Assembly: GCF_010686655.1 (NCBI RefSeq)
Contig: NZ_JAAGVY010000012.1
Span: 1-64,000, forward strand
Direction: 5' to 3'
DNA from: Cryomorpha ignava
Lineage (GTDB): Bacteria; Bacteroidota; Bacteroidia; Flavobacteriales_D; Cryomorphaceae
Length of the DNA: 64,000 nucleotides
Below are positions 45,875-53,138 of the stretch, one piece after another (the stretch's first letter is position 1; the number at the start of each line of letters is the position of its first letter). Position numbers and translations under genes: made by a program. Under the pieces are notes generated by a model that made no database searches, was not told the origin of the DNA, and saw nothing but the letters and a program-made list of their open reading frames with translations.

Positions 45875-47087
45875 TCACTTCGGTTCTAAAATCTTCGAAA
45901 AGATTAATCATGTATTCTGGCGCAGGCTCCTGAATGGCTTTTTGCGCCATCACTTCCTGGTCTGGCGAATATTTTCGCTTGGGCACATTTTCAAATTTCT
46001 GCTTCCACTCTTCCGGCAAGAGATCCATATCCAAAATCGTTCGAGACTCGCGTCCACTGATAACTTTTCGGTTGTACTGCCCTTCCGGCGACATCATAAA
46101 GTTGATGGCGACCATTGCACCTGCTTTGTTTCCGGAGTTATAAGGGATTCCAAGAAAATTGGAGTTTAATACAGTTCCGTTATCCCAAACATAAGCGCGA
46201 GTCGATTTTGGATACAATCCCTGCTCAACTTTGCTTTCTACCCCACCTTCGCTAAATCCGTAGATAAGACCGAGCTCACCTGTTGCAAACATCTGATCCA
46301 TTTTGGTATGCTCTTTCGGGAAATTGGTTCCTTTTTTCCAGAAATACCGCTTATTACTATTGATGAAATCCCAAAGTTGTTTTGAAAGCTTGTCGTATTT
46401 AACCTGATCGAAAGGACCATCTAAACTCCCTGGCGAACCACCAAGCTCGGCCATAAAAACCTTGAGCAAAGTCATTCCAGAAAAATCGTTTGAAATGGTA
46501 AAAGAGCCGGGATTCGCCTTGATGTAAGTTTCGAGTTCAGTAAGATTTCGCGGTGGCACAGCCGTTCTCGCCGTATCGTACACCAGCGCAAACTGCCCCA
46601 TTCCCCACGGTGCTTCCATGTATTCTATGGGCTGCTGAAAATCTACGCTAATAAATTTATTATCGAAGTTGACATATTCTGAACTTGGTAGTTTCTCTAC
46701 AAATGGCCCCCAGAGTCCGTCAATTTTTCGCAGTTGGAAAAACGTTTCGCCGTTTATCCAAACCATATCTACCTGTCCATCATCGACGTTAGCCTGCTTT
46801 TCGCCCATCACAAGTTTCACAATTTCAGGACCTTGTCCACCGCTGATTTCCAAACGGATATCGTACTTTTCTTTTAAGGTAGGAACCAGATAATTATTGA
46901 TGTACTCATTTAGCACGGGGCTGCCCTGCCACATCATAAATGCAACTGTTGAGCCTTCGGCTTTTTTCTCAATTTCTGACCAGGAATCGTGTAGAATGTC
47001 GGTTTCCGGCACTGTGGATTCATTAACGCATGAAGACCACAATAACCCAATGAATGCAAGTTGCAGACACAGCTTTATACTGTTCAT
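45864..47087 (-). CDS. ABC importer substrate-binding lipoprotein (YnjB-like)
   Basis: The lipoprotein signal is LAFIGLLWSSC. The 407-residue protein has the YnjB-type pattern: GSTVAFMMWQGSPVLNEYI, VDMVWINGETFFQL, APWGMGQFALVYDTA and FTISNDFSGMTLLKVFMAEL. It also resembles thiamine- and iron-binding proteins. YnjB of Escherichia coli is of uncertain function, and a thiamine-related role has been suggested. The ligand here is unknown; the neighbouring nucleoside hydrolase and kinase favour a nucleoside- or thiamine-like compound. Confidence 0.85.
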   Translation of the reverse strand: MNSIKLCLQLAFIGLLWSSCVNESTVPETDILHDSWSEIEKKAEGSTVAFMMWQGSPVLNEYINNYLVPTLKEKYDIRLEISGGQGPEIVKLVMGEKQANVDDGQVDMVWINGETFFQLRKIDGLWGPFVEKLPSSEYVNFDNKFISVDFQQPIEYMEAPWGMGQFALVYDTARTAVPPRNLTELETYIKANPGSFTISNDFSGMTLLKVFMAELGGSPGSLDGPFDQVKYDKLSKQLWDFINSNKRYFWKKGTNFPKEHTKMDQMFATGELGLIYGFSEGGVESKVEQGLYPKSTRAYVWDNGTVLNSNFLGIPYNSGNKAGAMVAINFMMSPEGQYNRKVISGRESRTILDMDLLPEEWKQKFENVPKRKYSPDQEVMAQKAIQEPAPEYMINLFEDFRTEVIEK

Positions 47088-47145
47088 TTAAATTTAAAAA
47101 AGGGGTAAACTAAAATGTTTGATTTTGGCTGGTTAGCTCAATTGC

Positions 47146-47856
47146 CTATGCAAAGGCAAGGCCTACAGTGGGCGGACCGCGAAAACGGGAATTGGTAAGC
47201 AAAAATGAATCGGGGGTTGATTCATTCATTATTCTATAAAACCGGTTAGAATGCGATTTTAGTAAAGAAATAAGATGTTTGAAAACATATTGGAAACTAC
47301 AATCTTTCAGTAAAATCTTCAGATCGTTGAGTGAATTGATATCCCGCAGCGTTTCAAGAATGTTTGGCGATTGATCTTTCCCGATCAATTCGCGCAAAGC
47401 CGAAAATAATCGACCCGATTGCCAGGGAAGATTCTGAAATTCTGACTTATCGAATGATTCGCGCGTAAGGCCTATCAGATAGGTGCCGCCGCGAATAGAA
47501 GCGCCAAGCACCGTTTTTCCCGAAAGGAGATCCCGACTCACTTTTTGCAAGTCGATATTCACAATTTCGGGGGAGTCGTTGCCAATGGCAATTACACCCG
47601 AATACCCGCGATCAAAAACATCTTGGTAGGCATTAGCAAAGCGTTCGCCAAAATTTTTGCCGCGTTGGTTGCCTTCGTGAAAATGAAATACTGGAAGCCC
47701 GGCGTTTTTGAGAAAATCGCTCGACTGATCAATTAGAGCGCTTGCAACAGCGGTATTTCCCTGACGATTTGCTGATGCAAACCAGGTTTTTTTCCGGCTT
47801 TCTTCTTTCGCATTTCTGCTAAAGAAAAGTAGTGCTATTTTATTATTTCTACTCAT
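47146..47856 (-). CDS. DUF2064 / arsenosugar-type glycosyltransferase-like protein
   Basis: This 236-residue cytoplasmic protein resembles the nucleotide-sugar transferase fold of DUF2064. It shows KNFGERFANAYQDVFDRGY, VIAIGNDSPEIVNIDL (normally GxDxPxL), GKTVLGASIRGGTYLIGL and FQNLPWQSGRLFSAL. It is the first gene of the operon leading into the ABC importer, 58 bp upstream. It could make a sugar-containing metabolite, but no partner such as a radical SAM enzyme is nearby. Confidence 0.75.
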   Translation of the reverse strand: MSRNNKIALLFFSRNAKEESRKKTWFASANRQGNTAVASALIDQSSDFLKNAGLPVFHFHEGNQRGKNFGERFANAYQDVFDRGYSGVIAIGNDSPEIVNIDLQKVSRDLLSGKTVLGASIRGGTYLIGLTRESFDKSEFQNLPWQSGRLFSALRELIGKDQSPNILETLRDINSLNDLKILLKDCSFQYVFKHLISLLKSHSNRFYRIMNESTPDSFLLTNSRFRGPPTVGLAFA

Positions 47857-48019
47857 TAATCGGGTTGCGAGAGCTTACAATTCAAAGACTTTGTAAGCTT
47901 ACAACGCCAATGATAAGGAATCTCGTTTAAAAACTACGTTCACTGCGAAAAAATAGATTTTTAGAAGGGGGGTTTTTAGGAGCGTCGAAAACCTTAACCT
48001 CGAGATGAAACTTTGAATT
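47857..48019. other. Intergenic region upstream of the uptake operon
   Basis: It carries an imperfect inverted repeat around AGCTTACAA/TTGTAAGCT near 47875-47905, which could be a hairpin in the DUF2064 leader. No THI-box (TPP riboswitch) sequence is visible. No gene is supported. Confidence 0.4.
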
Positions 48020-48066
48020 TATGTTGCCTCGCGATAAATCGACGAGTCTACACAATACTCAATACC
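48020..48066 (-). repeat. Dispersed intergenic repeat, copy B
   Basis: This is the inverted counterpart of 22083-22126: CTCGCGATAAATCGACGAG next to CTACACAATACTCAATACCC. It lies just after the DUF3109 stop, again at a gene 3' end. Confidence 0.7.
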
Positions 48067-48068
48067 CT

Positions 48069-48644
48069 TTACTTAATACTATTGATATGCTCATCCGCCG
48101 CTTCCATCTTCTCAAAATACTCCGCTCCAAACTTTCTAATAATCGGTTCTTTCAAAAACTTAAAAACCTTTACATCCAGCTTGGCTCCACATACGCGTGC
48201 AGGATCGCAAACTGGCCAATAATTATAATTAACTGCCGTAAAATCTTTCAACTTATTAATCCGAATAGGATATAAATGACAGGAAATAGGTTTTGGGAAA
48301 TCAATCTTCCCATCGCGATGCGCCATTTCAATTGTGCATTTGGCTATACCATTGTTGTCGAATTGTACAAAAGCACATTCGGCATCATCTACTAAAGGCG
48401 TTACATATTCACCGTCGGTGTCAATAGTAAAAACACCCGTTTCTTCCACACGGTCAATTCCTTCCTGGCGCATATAAGGCTTCACTTCGTCCAGAATTTC
48501 TTCCAGAATTGCAATCTCTTCAAACTCAAGCGGAGCCCCGCTATCTCCTTCTACGCAACAAGCACCTTTGCATGCCGAAAGATCGCATAGAAAACGTTTT
48601 GAAAAAACGTCGTCCGAAACTAATGTATTGTCTATTTCTACCAT
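48069..48644 (-). CDS. DUF3109 cysteine-rich protein
   Basis: The ATG at 48644 (MVEIDNTLVSDDVFSKRF) matches the usual start of the family; the longer frame to 48680 is less likely. The signature CDLSACKGACCVEGDSGAPLE, together with later Cys and His residues (CAFVQF, KCTIEMAHRDGKI, CHLYPIRI, CDPARVCGAKL), suggests a metal or Fe-S site like that of YkgJ-type proteins. The function is unknown. The GlyRS gene is divergent. Confidence 0.85.
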   Translation of the reverse strand: MVEIDNTLVSDDVFSKRFLCDLSACKGACCVEGDSGAPLEFEEIAILEEILDEVKPYMRQEGIDRVEETGVFTIDTDGEYVTPLVDDAECAFVQFDNNGIAKCTIEMAHRDGKIDFPKPISCHLYPIRINKLKDFTAVNYNYWPVCDPARVCGAKLDVKVFKFLKEPIIRKFGAEYFEKMEAADEHINSIK

Positions 48645-48710
48645 TCTGCAAAGATAATCAAGATAAGCATCGTATTCCATTTCTACATTTTTAGTTAACC
48701 CTAATTAGTG

Positions 48711-48718
48711 TATTTTTG
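48711..48718 (+). promoter_or_regulatory. Bacteroidota -7 promoter box for glycyl-tRNA synthetase
   Basis: TATTTTTG matches TAnnTTTG and lies about 60 bases before the GlyRS start at 48778, with no closer match. Confidence 0.5.
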
Positions 48719-48777
48719 CCGCCGCGATCCCGCAAGGTTATCTCAGTTTTAAATGCTGTGGTTTAGCCTTTCGGCAA

Positions 48778-50337
48778 ATGAAAACAACTATTATGAAGCC
48801 ACAGGACGACCTGCTTAAAAAGATAATTGGACACTCAAAAGAGTACGGATTTGTGTATCCGTCAAGCGATATTTACGACGGTCTCAGCGCCACTTACGAC
48901 TATGCTCCTTATGGTGTAGAGCTCAAAAACAACCTACGCGCCTACTGGTGGGCAGCGATGGTAAAGCTAAATGAAAACATTGTTGGTCTCGATTCCGCCA
49001 TTTTTATGCATCCCACTACCTGGAAGGCTTCCGGACACGTTGATGCGTTTAATGATCCGTTAATCGACAATAAAGACAGCAAGAAAAGGTACCGCGCCGA
49101 TGTGCTTATTGAAGAGCATGCAGAAAAGTATGAAGTAAAAATAAGGAAAGACATCGATAAAGCAGTAAAACGCTTTGGCGATGACTTTGACGAAATTCAG
49201 TTTAGAGCTACGAACCCCAATGTGCTGCGCAACCAGGAAAAGATTGACGACATAAATGACCGCTACAAAGCTGCCATGGACAAAGATGACCTGACTGCTG
49301 TAAAAGAACTTATTGAAGATTTGGGTATTGCAGATCCAGAAACGGGATCGAAAAACTGGACCGATGTACGCCAGTTCAACCTGATGTTTAAAACGGAACT
49401 AGGCTCGGTCGCTGGCGAATCGAGCATTATCTACCTTCGCCCGGAAACAGCCCAAGGTATTTTTGTGAATTTCCTCAACGTGCAAAAAAGCAGCCGTATG
49501 AAAATTCCATTTGGAATTGCTCAAACGGGTAAAGCATTTAGAAATGAGATTATTGCACGCCAGTTTATTTTCCGAATGCGCGAATTTGAACAAATGGAAA
49601 TGCAGTTTTTCGTAAAACCCGGTACCGAACTTGAGTGGTATGAAAAATGGAAAGAAGCGCGTATCAAATGGCACAAGGCGCTTGGACTCGGCGATGAAAA
49701 TTACCGTTTTCACGATCACGTAAAGTTGGCTCACTATGCCAATGCTGCCTGCGATATTGAATTCGATTTCCCTATGGGCTTTAAGGAGCTTGAAGGGATT
49801 CACTCGCGTACCGATTTTGACTTGAAAGCGCACGAAAAGCACAGCGGCAAAAAATTGCAGTATTTTGATCCTGAAGATAAGGAGAGCTACGTACCTTACG
49901 TTGTAGAAACCTCCATCGGGCTCGATCGTTTGTTTCTGGCTACGCTAACAGCAGCTTATGTAGAAGAAGAGCTGGAAGATGGATCGAACAGACTTGTTCT
50001 GAAAATTCCACATGCGCTTGCGCCAGTTAAGGCTACAGTACTTCCGCTTATCAAGCGCGACGGTCTTCCCGAAAAGGCGCATGAGATAATGGACATGCTA
50101 AAGTTTGATTTCAATTGTCAATACGATGAGAAAGACAGTATTGGGAAGCGGTACCGCCGTCAGGATGCAATCGGAACGCCGTATTGCATTACTGTAGATC
50201 ATGAAACACTCGAAGATAATATGGTAACCATTCGCGAACGCGATACGATGACCCAAGAGCGCGTAGCAATTTCAGATCTTACAAGAATCATAGGCGAGAA
50301 AGTTTCTATGAATACGCTTTTGCGGAAGCTGGTATAG
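48778..50337 (+). CDS. glyS: Glycyl-tRNA synthetase (alpha2 type)
   Basis: This class II enzyme charges tRNA-Gly. The opening region KEYGFVYPSSDIYDG and YDYAPYGVELKNNL is diagnostic. Motif 2 appears around FGIAQTGKAFRNEI and FIFRMREFEQMEMQFF, and motif 3 in VVETSIGLDRLFLATL. The C-terminal anticodon-binding domain spans about residues 405-519 (ALAPVKATVLPLIKRDG). At 519 residues it is the normal Bacteroidota length. It carries the usual helical insertion at about 120-180. Its ATG at 48778 is followed by another at 48793; either could be used. Confidence 0.96.
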   Translation: MKTTIMKPQDDLLKKIIGHSKEYGFVYPSSDIYDGLSATYDYAPYGVELKNNLRAYWWAAMVKLNENIVGLDSAIFMHPTTWKASGHVDAFNDPLIDNKDSKKRYRADVLIEEHAEKYEVKIRKDIDKAVKRFGDDFDEIQFRATNPNVLRNQEKIDDINDRYKAAMDKDDLTAVKELIEDLGIADPETGSKNWTDVRQFNLMFKTELGSVAGESSIIYLRPETAQGIFVNFLNVQKSSRMKIPFGIAQTGKAFRNEIIARQFIFRMREFEQMEMQFFVKPGTELEWYEKWKEARIKWHKALGLGDENYRFHDHVKLAHYANAACDIEFDFPMGFKELEGIHSRTDFDLKAHEKHSGKKLQYFDPEDKESYVPYVVETSIGLDRLFLATLTAAYVEEELEDGSNRLVLKIPHALAPVKATVLPLIKRDGLPEKAHEIMDMLKFDFNCQYDEKDSIGKRYRRQDAIGTPYCITVDHETLEDNMVTIRERDTMTQERVAISDLTRIIGEKVSMNTLLRKLV

Positions 50338-50387
50338 TATTTACCATAAACTTTCTCAAAGTGAGAACTTAGCACTAACGGATCGAA

Positions 50388-50472
50388 GCACAAACTCCGA
50401 CCCGGTTCGGTGTCGCATGTTTGTAGTAAATTATGAAACAGAAAGTCCTCTCGACCCTGTAAGCGGTCGCAC
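50388..50472 (+). repeat. 85-bp direct repeat, copy 1
   Basis: By eye, 76 of 85 bases match copy 2 at 51166-51250. Both start GCACAAACTCCGACCCGG and end GCGGTCGCAC. The copies flank the palindrome-bearing tandem array. Neither encodes a credible protein. Confidence 0.85.
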
Positions 50473-50615
50473 AAGTCACCAAGCCAATAATGTTTTGGAA
50501 CCACTTCGCTTTATTGCAACGACTTCGTGCGGTTATGGTGCAAGATGCAGATGTGAGGAGTCATTCGGAATTTCAATTGCAACGTTCCGGTTATCGAATT
50601 TGAACAAAACAAACA

Positions 50616-50980
50616 CCCTCGAGGTCGATACCCCGAGGAGCGGTAAAAAGGATTTAGATCAAAAATCATTCGTGCATTCGTGGCCTTTAAACAACCATTT
50701 AAACAATCCTTTAAACAACCGCAACCAGATTCTCCCTCGGGGTCGATACCCCGAGGAGCGGTATAAAGGATTTAGATCAAAAATCATTCGTGCATTCGTG
50801 GCCTTTAAACAACCCTTTAAACAACCGCAACCAGATTCTCCCTCGGGGTCGATACCCCGAGGAGCGGTAAAAAGAATTTAGATCAAAAATCATTCGTGCA
50901 TTCGTGGCCTTTAAACAACCATTTAAACAACCCTTTAAACAACCGCAACCAGATTCCCTCGGGGTCGATACCCCGAGGAG
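50616..50980 (+). repeat. Tandem array of about 110-bp units carrying a strong palindrome
   Basis: Units begin at 50616, 50734, 50840 and 50956 (spacing 118, 106 and 116). Each opens with a hairpin of arms CCTCGGGGT and ACCCCGAGG around CGAT; the first has one arm mismatch. The rest of the unit contains 12-base sub-repeats (AAACAACCATTT-like), whose copy number explains the unit length differences. The fourth unit is only the palindrome. The array is clearly non-coding. Confidence 0.9.
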
Positions 50981-51000
50981 CGAAACGACCGACTGGATAC

Positions 51001-51038
51001 CTGATTTGGGTGTCCTGGGACACCCGGCTTAAAATCAG
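51001..51038 (+). repeat. Nested hairpin in the repeat region
   Basis: GGGTGTCC-TG-GGACACCC forms an inner stem, and CTGATTT (51001-51007) with AAATCAG forms an outer stem. It lies between the tandem array and the second 85-bp repeat. Confidence 0.7.
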
Positions 51039-51165
51039 CAACCCGTAACCACCTCATTTATTGATTCTTGCGAAATAGATGTTTCTGCGATTGTCGAAAA
51101 CACCTTAGAAAATTTGTCGATAATTTGCCGCTGTAGCTTAGCTGCTGCAAATCGAATGATATTTA

Positions 51166-51250
51166 GCACAAACTCCGACCCGGTAAGGTGTAGCATGTTT
51201 GTAGTAAATTATGATGCAGAAAGTCCTTTCGATACTGTATGCGGTCGCAC
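51166..51250 (+). repeat. 85-bp direct repeat, copy 2
   Basis: It has the same orientation and length as copy 1, with nine differences counted by eye. It ends 310 bases before the tssD start. Confidence 0.85.
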
Positions 51251-51501
51251 CAATTGAACCGAGGTATCCAGCTAAAGTATGAGTGGCATTTTTTTCTTGA
51301 ATGATAGCTGTGTTTTTTTACCACGGGACCTATTCAACTTATGGATTCGTATTGCACCAAAACTAGAGATCTCGTTATTATAAAAAGACCTACTTAATTA
51401 TCATTTAGAATATAAACGCACTTCATGACTTCAAAACTGTCGTTAATCCCCTAAAACCCCAATCTGCTGTATTTGAACACTATTGAGCTAGCACTACACC
51501 G
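51251..51501. other. Leader region upstream of tssD
   Basis: It contains no open frame or repeat beyond ordinary AT-rich DNA, and ends at the probable tssD promoter. Confidence 0.35.
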
Positions 51502-51509
51502 TATATTTG
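51502..51509 (+). promoter_or_regulatory. Bacteroidota -7 box upstream of tssD
   Basis: TATATTTG is an exact TAnnTTTG match about 50 bases before the tssD ATG. A TTG at 51483-51485 or a TTTG at 51472-51475 are possible but poorly spaced -33 partners. Confidence 0.6.
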
Positions 51510-51559
51510 TTTCATCAAAAAATTAATACAAATAAATTACTAACTAAAATCAAATTATT

Positions 51560-51949
51560 ATGGCATTTAGAGCTGACCTTACCATTGACGGAAAAACTTA
51601 CAGACTGCTACACTGCAGCTATTCACTACACAGAGATGTAGATCCTACCGGCCGTCCTTCATCAGAAGTAAAAGGTGGAACGATTAATTTTGAAATTGAA
51701 TCTACAGAAGATACCTCACTGTGGGATTTAATGATCGCACAATTCAAAAACGTAGATGGAAACATCATTTTTAAGAAGCGCGATGAAGACGCCAAAATGA
51801 AAGAAATGACTTTCAAAACAGCGTATGTAATTGACTATGCCGAGAGCTTTGACTCAGTAGGAGGAAACCCAATGACCACAAGGTTTACCCTTTCGGCAAA
51901 AGAAATACAACTCGGTGCTGAAGTTCATGAAAATGAGTGGCCGGTGTAA
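51560..51949 (+). CDS. tssD: Type VI secretion tube protein TssD (Hcp), Bacteroidota type
   Basis: At 129 residues with no signal peptide, it matches the Hcp-like TssD of Bacteroidota. The opening FRADLTIDGKTYRLLHCSYS, the phrase RDVDPTGRPSSEVKGG, then INFEIESTEDTSLWDLMI and the late YAESFDSVGGNPMTTRFTLS are characteristic. TssD hexamers stack into the tube that a contracting sheath pushes out, and small effectors can ride inside the ring. Two small genes follow at gaps of 70 and 45 bp, suggesting cargo. No sheath, baseplate or ClpV gene is in the window. Confidence 0.92.
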   Translation: MAFRADLTIDGKTYRLLHCSYSLHRDVDPTGRPSSEVKGGTINFEIESTEDTSLWDLMIAQFKNVDGNIIFKKRDEDAKMKEMTFKTAYVIDYAESFDSVGGNPMTTRFTLSAKEIQLGAEVHENEWPV

Positions 51950-52019
51950 GCAACCATTTACATAAGTTCGCGCGCGAAGGAGCGCGACCTTTCCTTTTTC
52001 TAACCAAAAACTTACAAAA

Positions 52020-52334
52020 ATGATTTACTATTATCACTACACAGCTAGAAAGAATATAGATAAAATTTTTAAAAATGGTGTATTCAAATCAGATTCAAAT
52101 TATACGAAAGATGAATATTATAATGCCAGAAACGCAAGTATGTACTTAGGAATTCCTATAGAAAGTGTAGAAGCTGTTCTCAAGTTTGCGGATGACGGCT
52201 ATTTCATCAATCGAGGTTTGGTTGCTGATTCTAATCGATATTTGGGAGGTGGTTCACAATATGAGCATCGCAGAGGAAACTTAAAACCCATAGCTTTAAG
52301 AAATATTCAAAGTACTAACTGGGAAAATTTATAG
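52020..52334 (+). CDS. Small ADP-ribosyltransferase-toxin-like protein
   Basis: The 104-residue product begins YYYHYTARKNIDKIFKNGVF, the opening of the YHYT (HYD1-related) ADP-ribosyltransferase toxin folds found at C-termini of RHS proteins. DEYYNARNASMYLGIPIES corresponds to the middle of such domains, and YLGGGSQYEHRRGN to their GGGxE-like loop, here with Gln in place of the usual Glu. It lacks a delivery domain or signal peptide. Directly after tssD, it may be a stand-alone cargo effector. A non-toxic homologue or immunity function is possible. The assignment comes from remembered motifs only. Confidence 0.6.
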   Translation: MIYYYHYTARKNIDKIFKNGVFKSDSNYTKDEYYNARNASMYLGIPIESVEAVLKFADDGYFINRGLVADSNRYLGGGSQYEHRRGNLKPIALRNIQSTNWENL

Positions 52335-52379
52335 CTCTCCGCCTTTTTCTCAAGTTACTCTAACCAAACCACTACCGCA

Positions 52380-53096
52380 ATGAAATCAATAACCATAGCC
52401 AACATTAACACTCAGCAGCATCAAGGCATTCTGTCAAAATATATTACGTCAAAAGCAATCTATCTCGCTACAAAAGTTACGCTAGAAAAAGCCGGATTGT
52501 TTACCCAGGTGTTTAGTCTTGGAAATTGCGATGGATTAAAAAATATTGACATGGATATGCAAATATTCAGAGAAGCCAAGAAAACAATTACTCAGGAAGT
52601 TAAAGACGACCTGACTAGAATTTCTAAACAAGGCAGAAACTGCTTGCCTAACTATCACAAATACCTCACCATAGTATCTGTGAGAACCACCAATATTAAA
52701 AAGGAGCTGGACATAGTTCGTAAAGGAGTTATCCAATACAACCACAATCAATCTAAGTGGGCAAGTTTATTCGGTAAACTTTATTCTACAATAAAACTGT
52801 CGGCAGATGTTGGTATAGAACTTCTTTCCACTCGGGTTGGCTCGGCAGGCATGGCCATATCTTACATGTACGGATTGGCTTCTGAATTAGCAACAACCAT
52901 CGCCGAGGCTGACAAAGCAGACTTCTGGAGTTTCAGCGGCTCGCTTGCAGCTCCTCACCTTCTGGCTTGGGACCAATCTATCAAAATGGTAAAACAACCC
53001 ACTCTGGGGGTGAAAGTTATCGGTGGCGGCTTAGATGTGCTGCCTTATGTTCTAATCACCGCAGGGTTTTTAGATAATCTGGCGAAATTTGAGTAA
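52380..53096 (+). CDS. Unrecognised protein downstream of the ART-like gene
   Basis: The 238-residue product has no signal peptide. Residues 1-150 are mixed alpha/beta and charged. Residues about 145-238 contain hydrophobic, Gly-rich stretches (AGMAISYMYGLASELATTIA and GGGLDVLPYVLITAGFL) that could be membrane-inserting helices. The third position in the tssD operon suggests a second effector, an immunity protein or an effector adaptor. No family is recognised. It converges on the TPR gene with a 42-bp gap. Confidence 0.6.
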   Translation: MKSITIANINTQQHQGILSKYITSKAIYLATKVTLEKAGLFTQVFSLGNCDGLKNIDMDMQIFREAKKTITQEVKDDLTRISKQGRNCLPNYHKYLTIVSVRTTNIKKELDIVRKGVIQYNHNQSKWASLFGKLYSTIKLSADVGIELLSTRVGSAGMAISYMYGLASELATTIAEADKADFWSFSGSLAAPHLLAWDQSIKMVKQPTLGVKVIGGGLDVLPYVLITAGFLDNLAKFE

Positions 53097-53138
53097 ACAG
53101 AAACACCCGTATTACATCGCAGTGCCGAGTGAGATTAA

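Noticed and set aside
47857-48019. TPP riboswitch upstream of the uptake operon
   Set aside because: Looked for because YnjBCD has been linked to thiamine; no recognisable THI-box core was found.
50417-50881. 154-codon plus-strand open frame
   Set aside because: It reads straight through the tandem palindromes and one 85-bp repeat; its protein is repeat-derived and low in complexity.
50616-50980. CRISPR-like array
   Set aside because: The repeats are about 110 bp, adjoin each other with variable 12-bp sub-repeats, and have no distinct spacers or cas genes.
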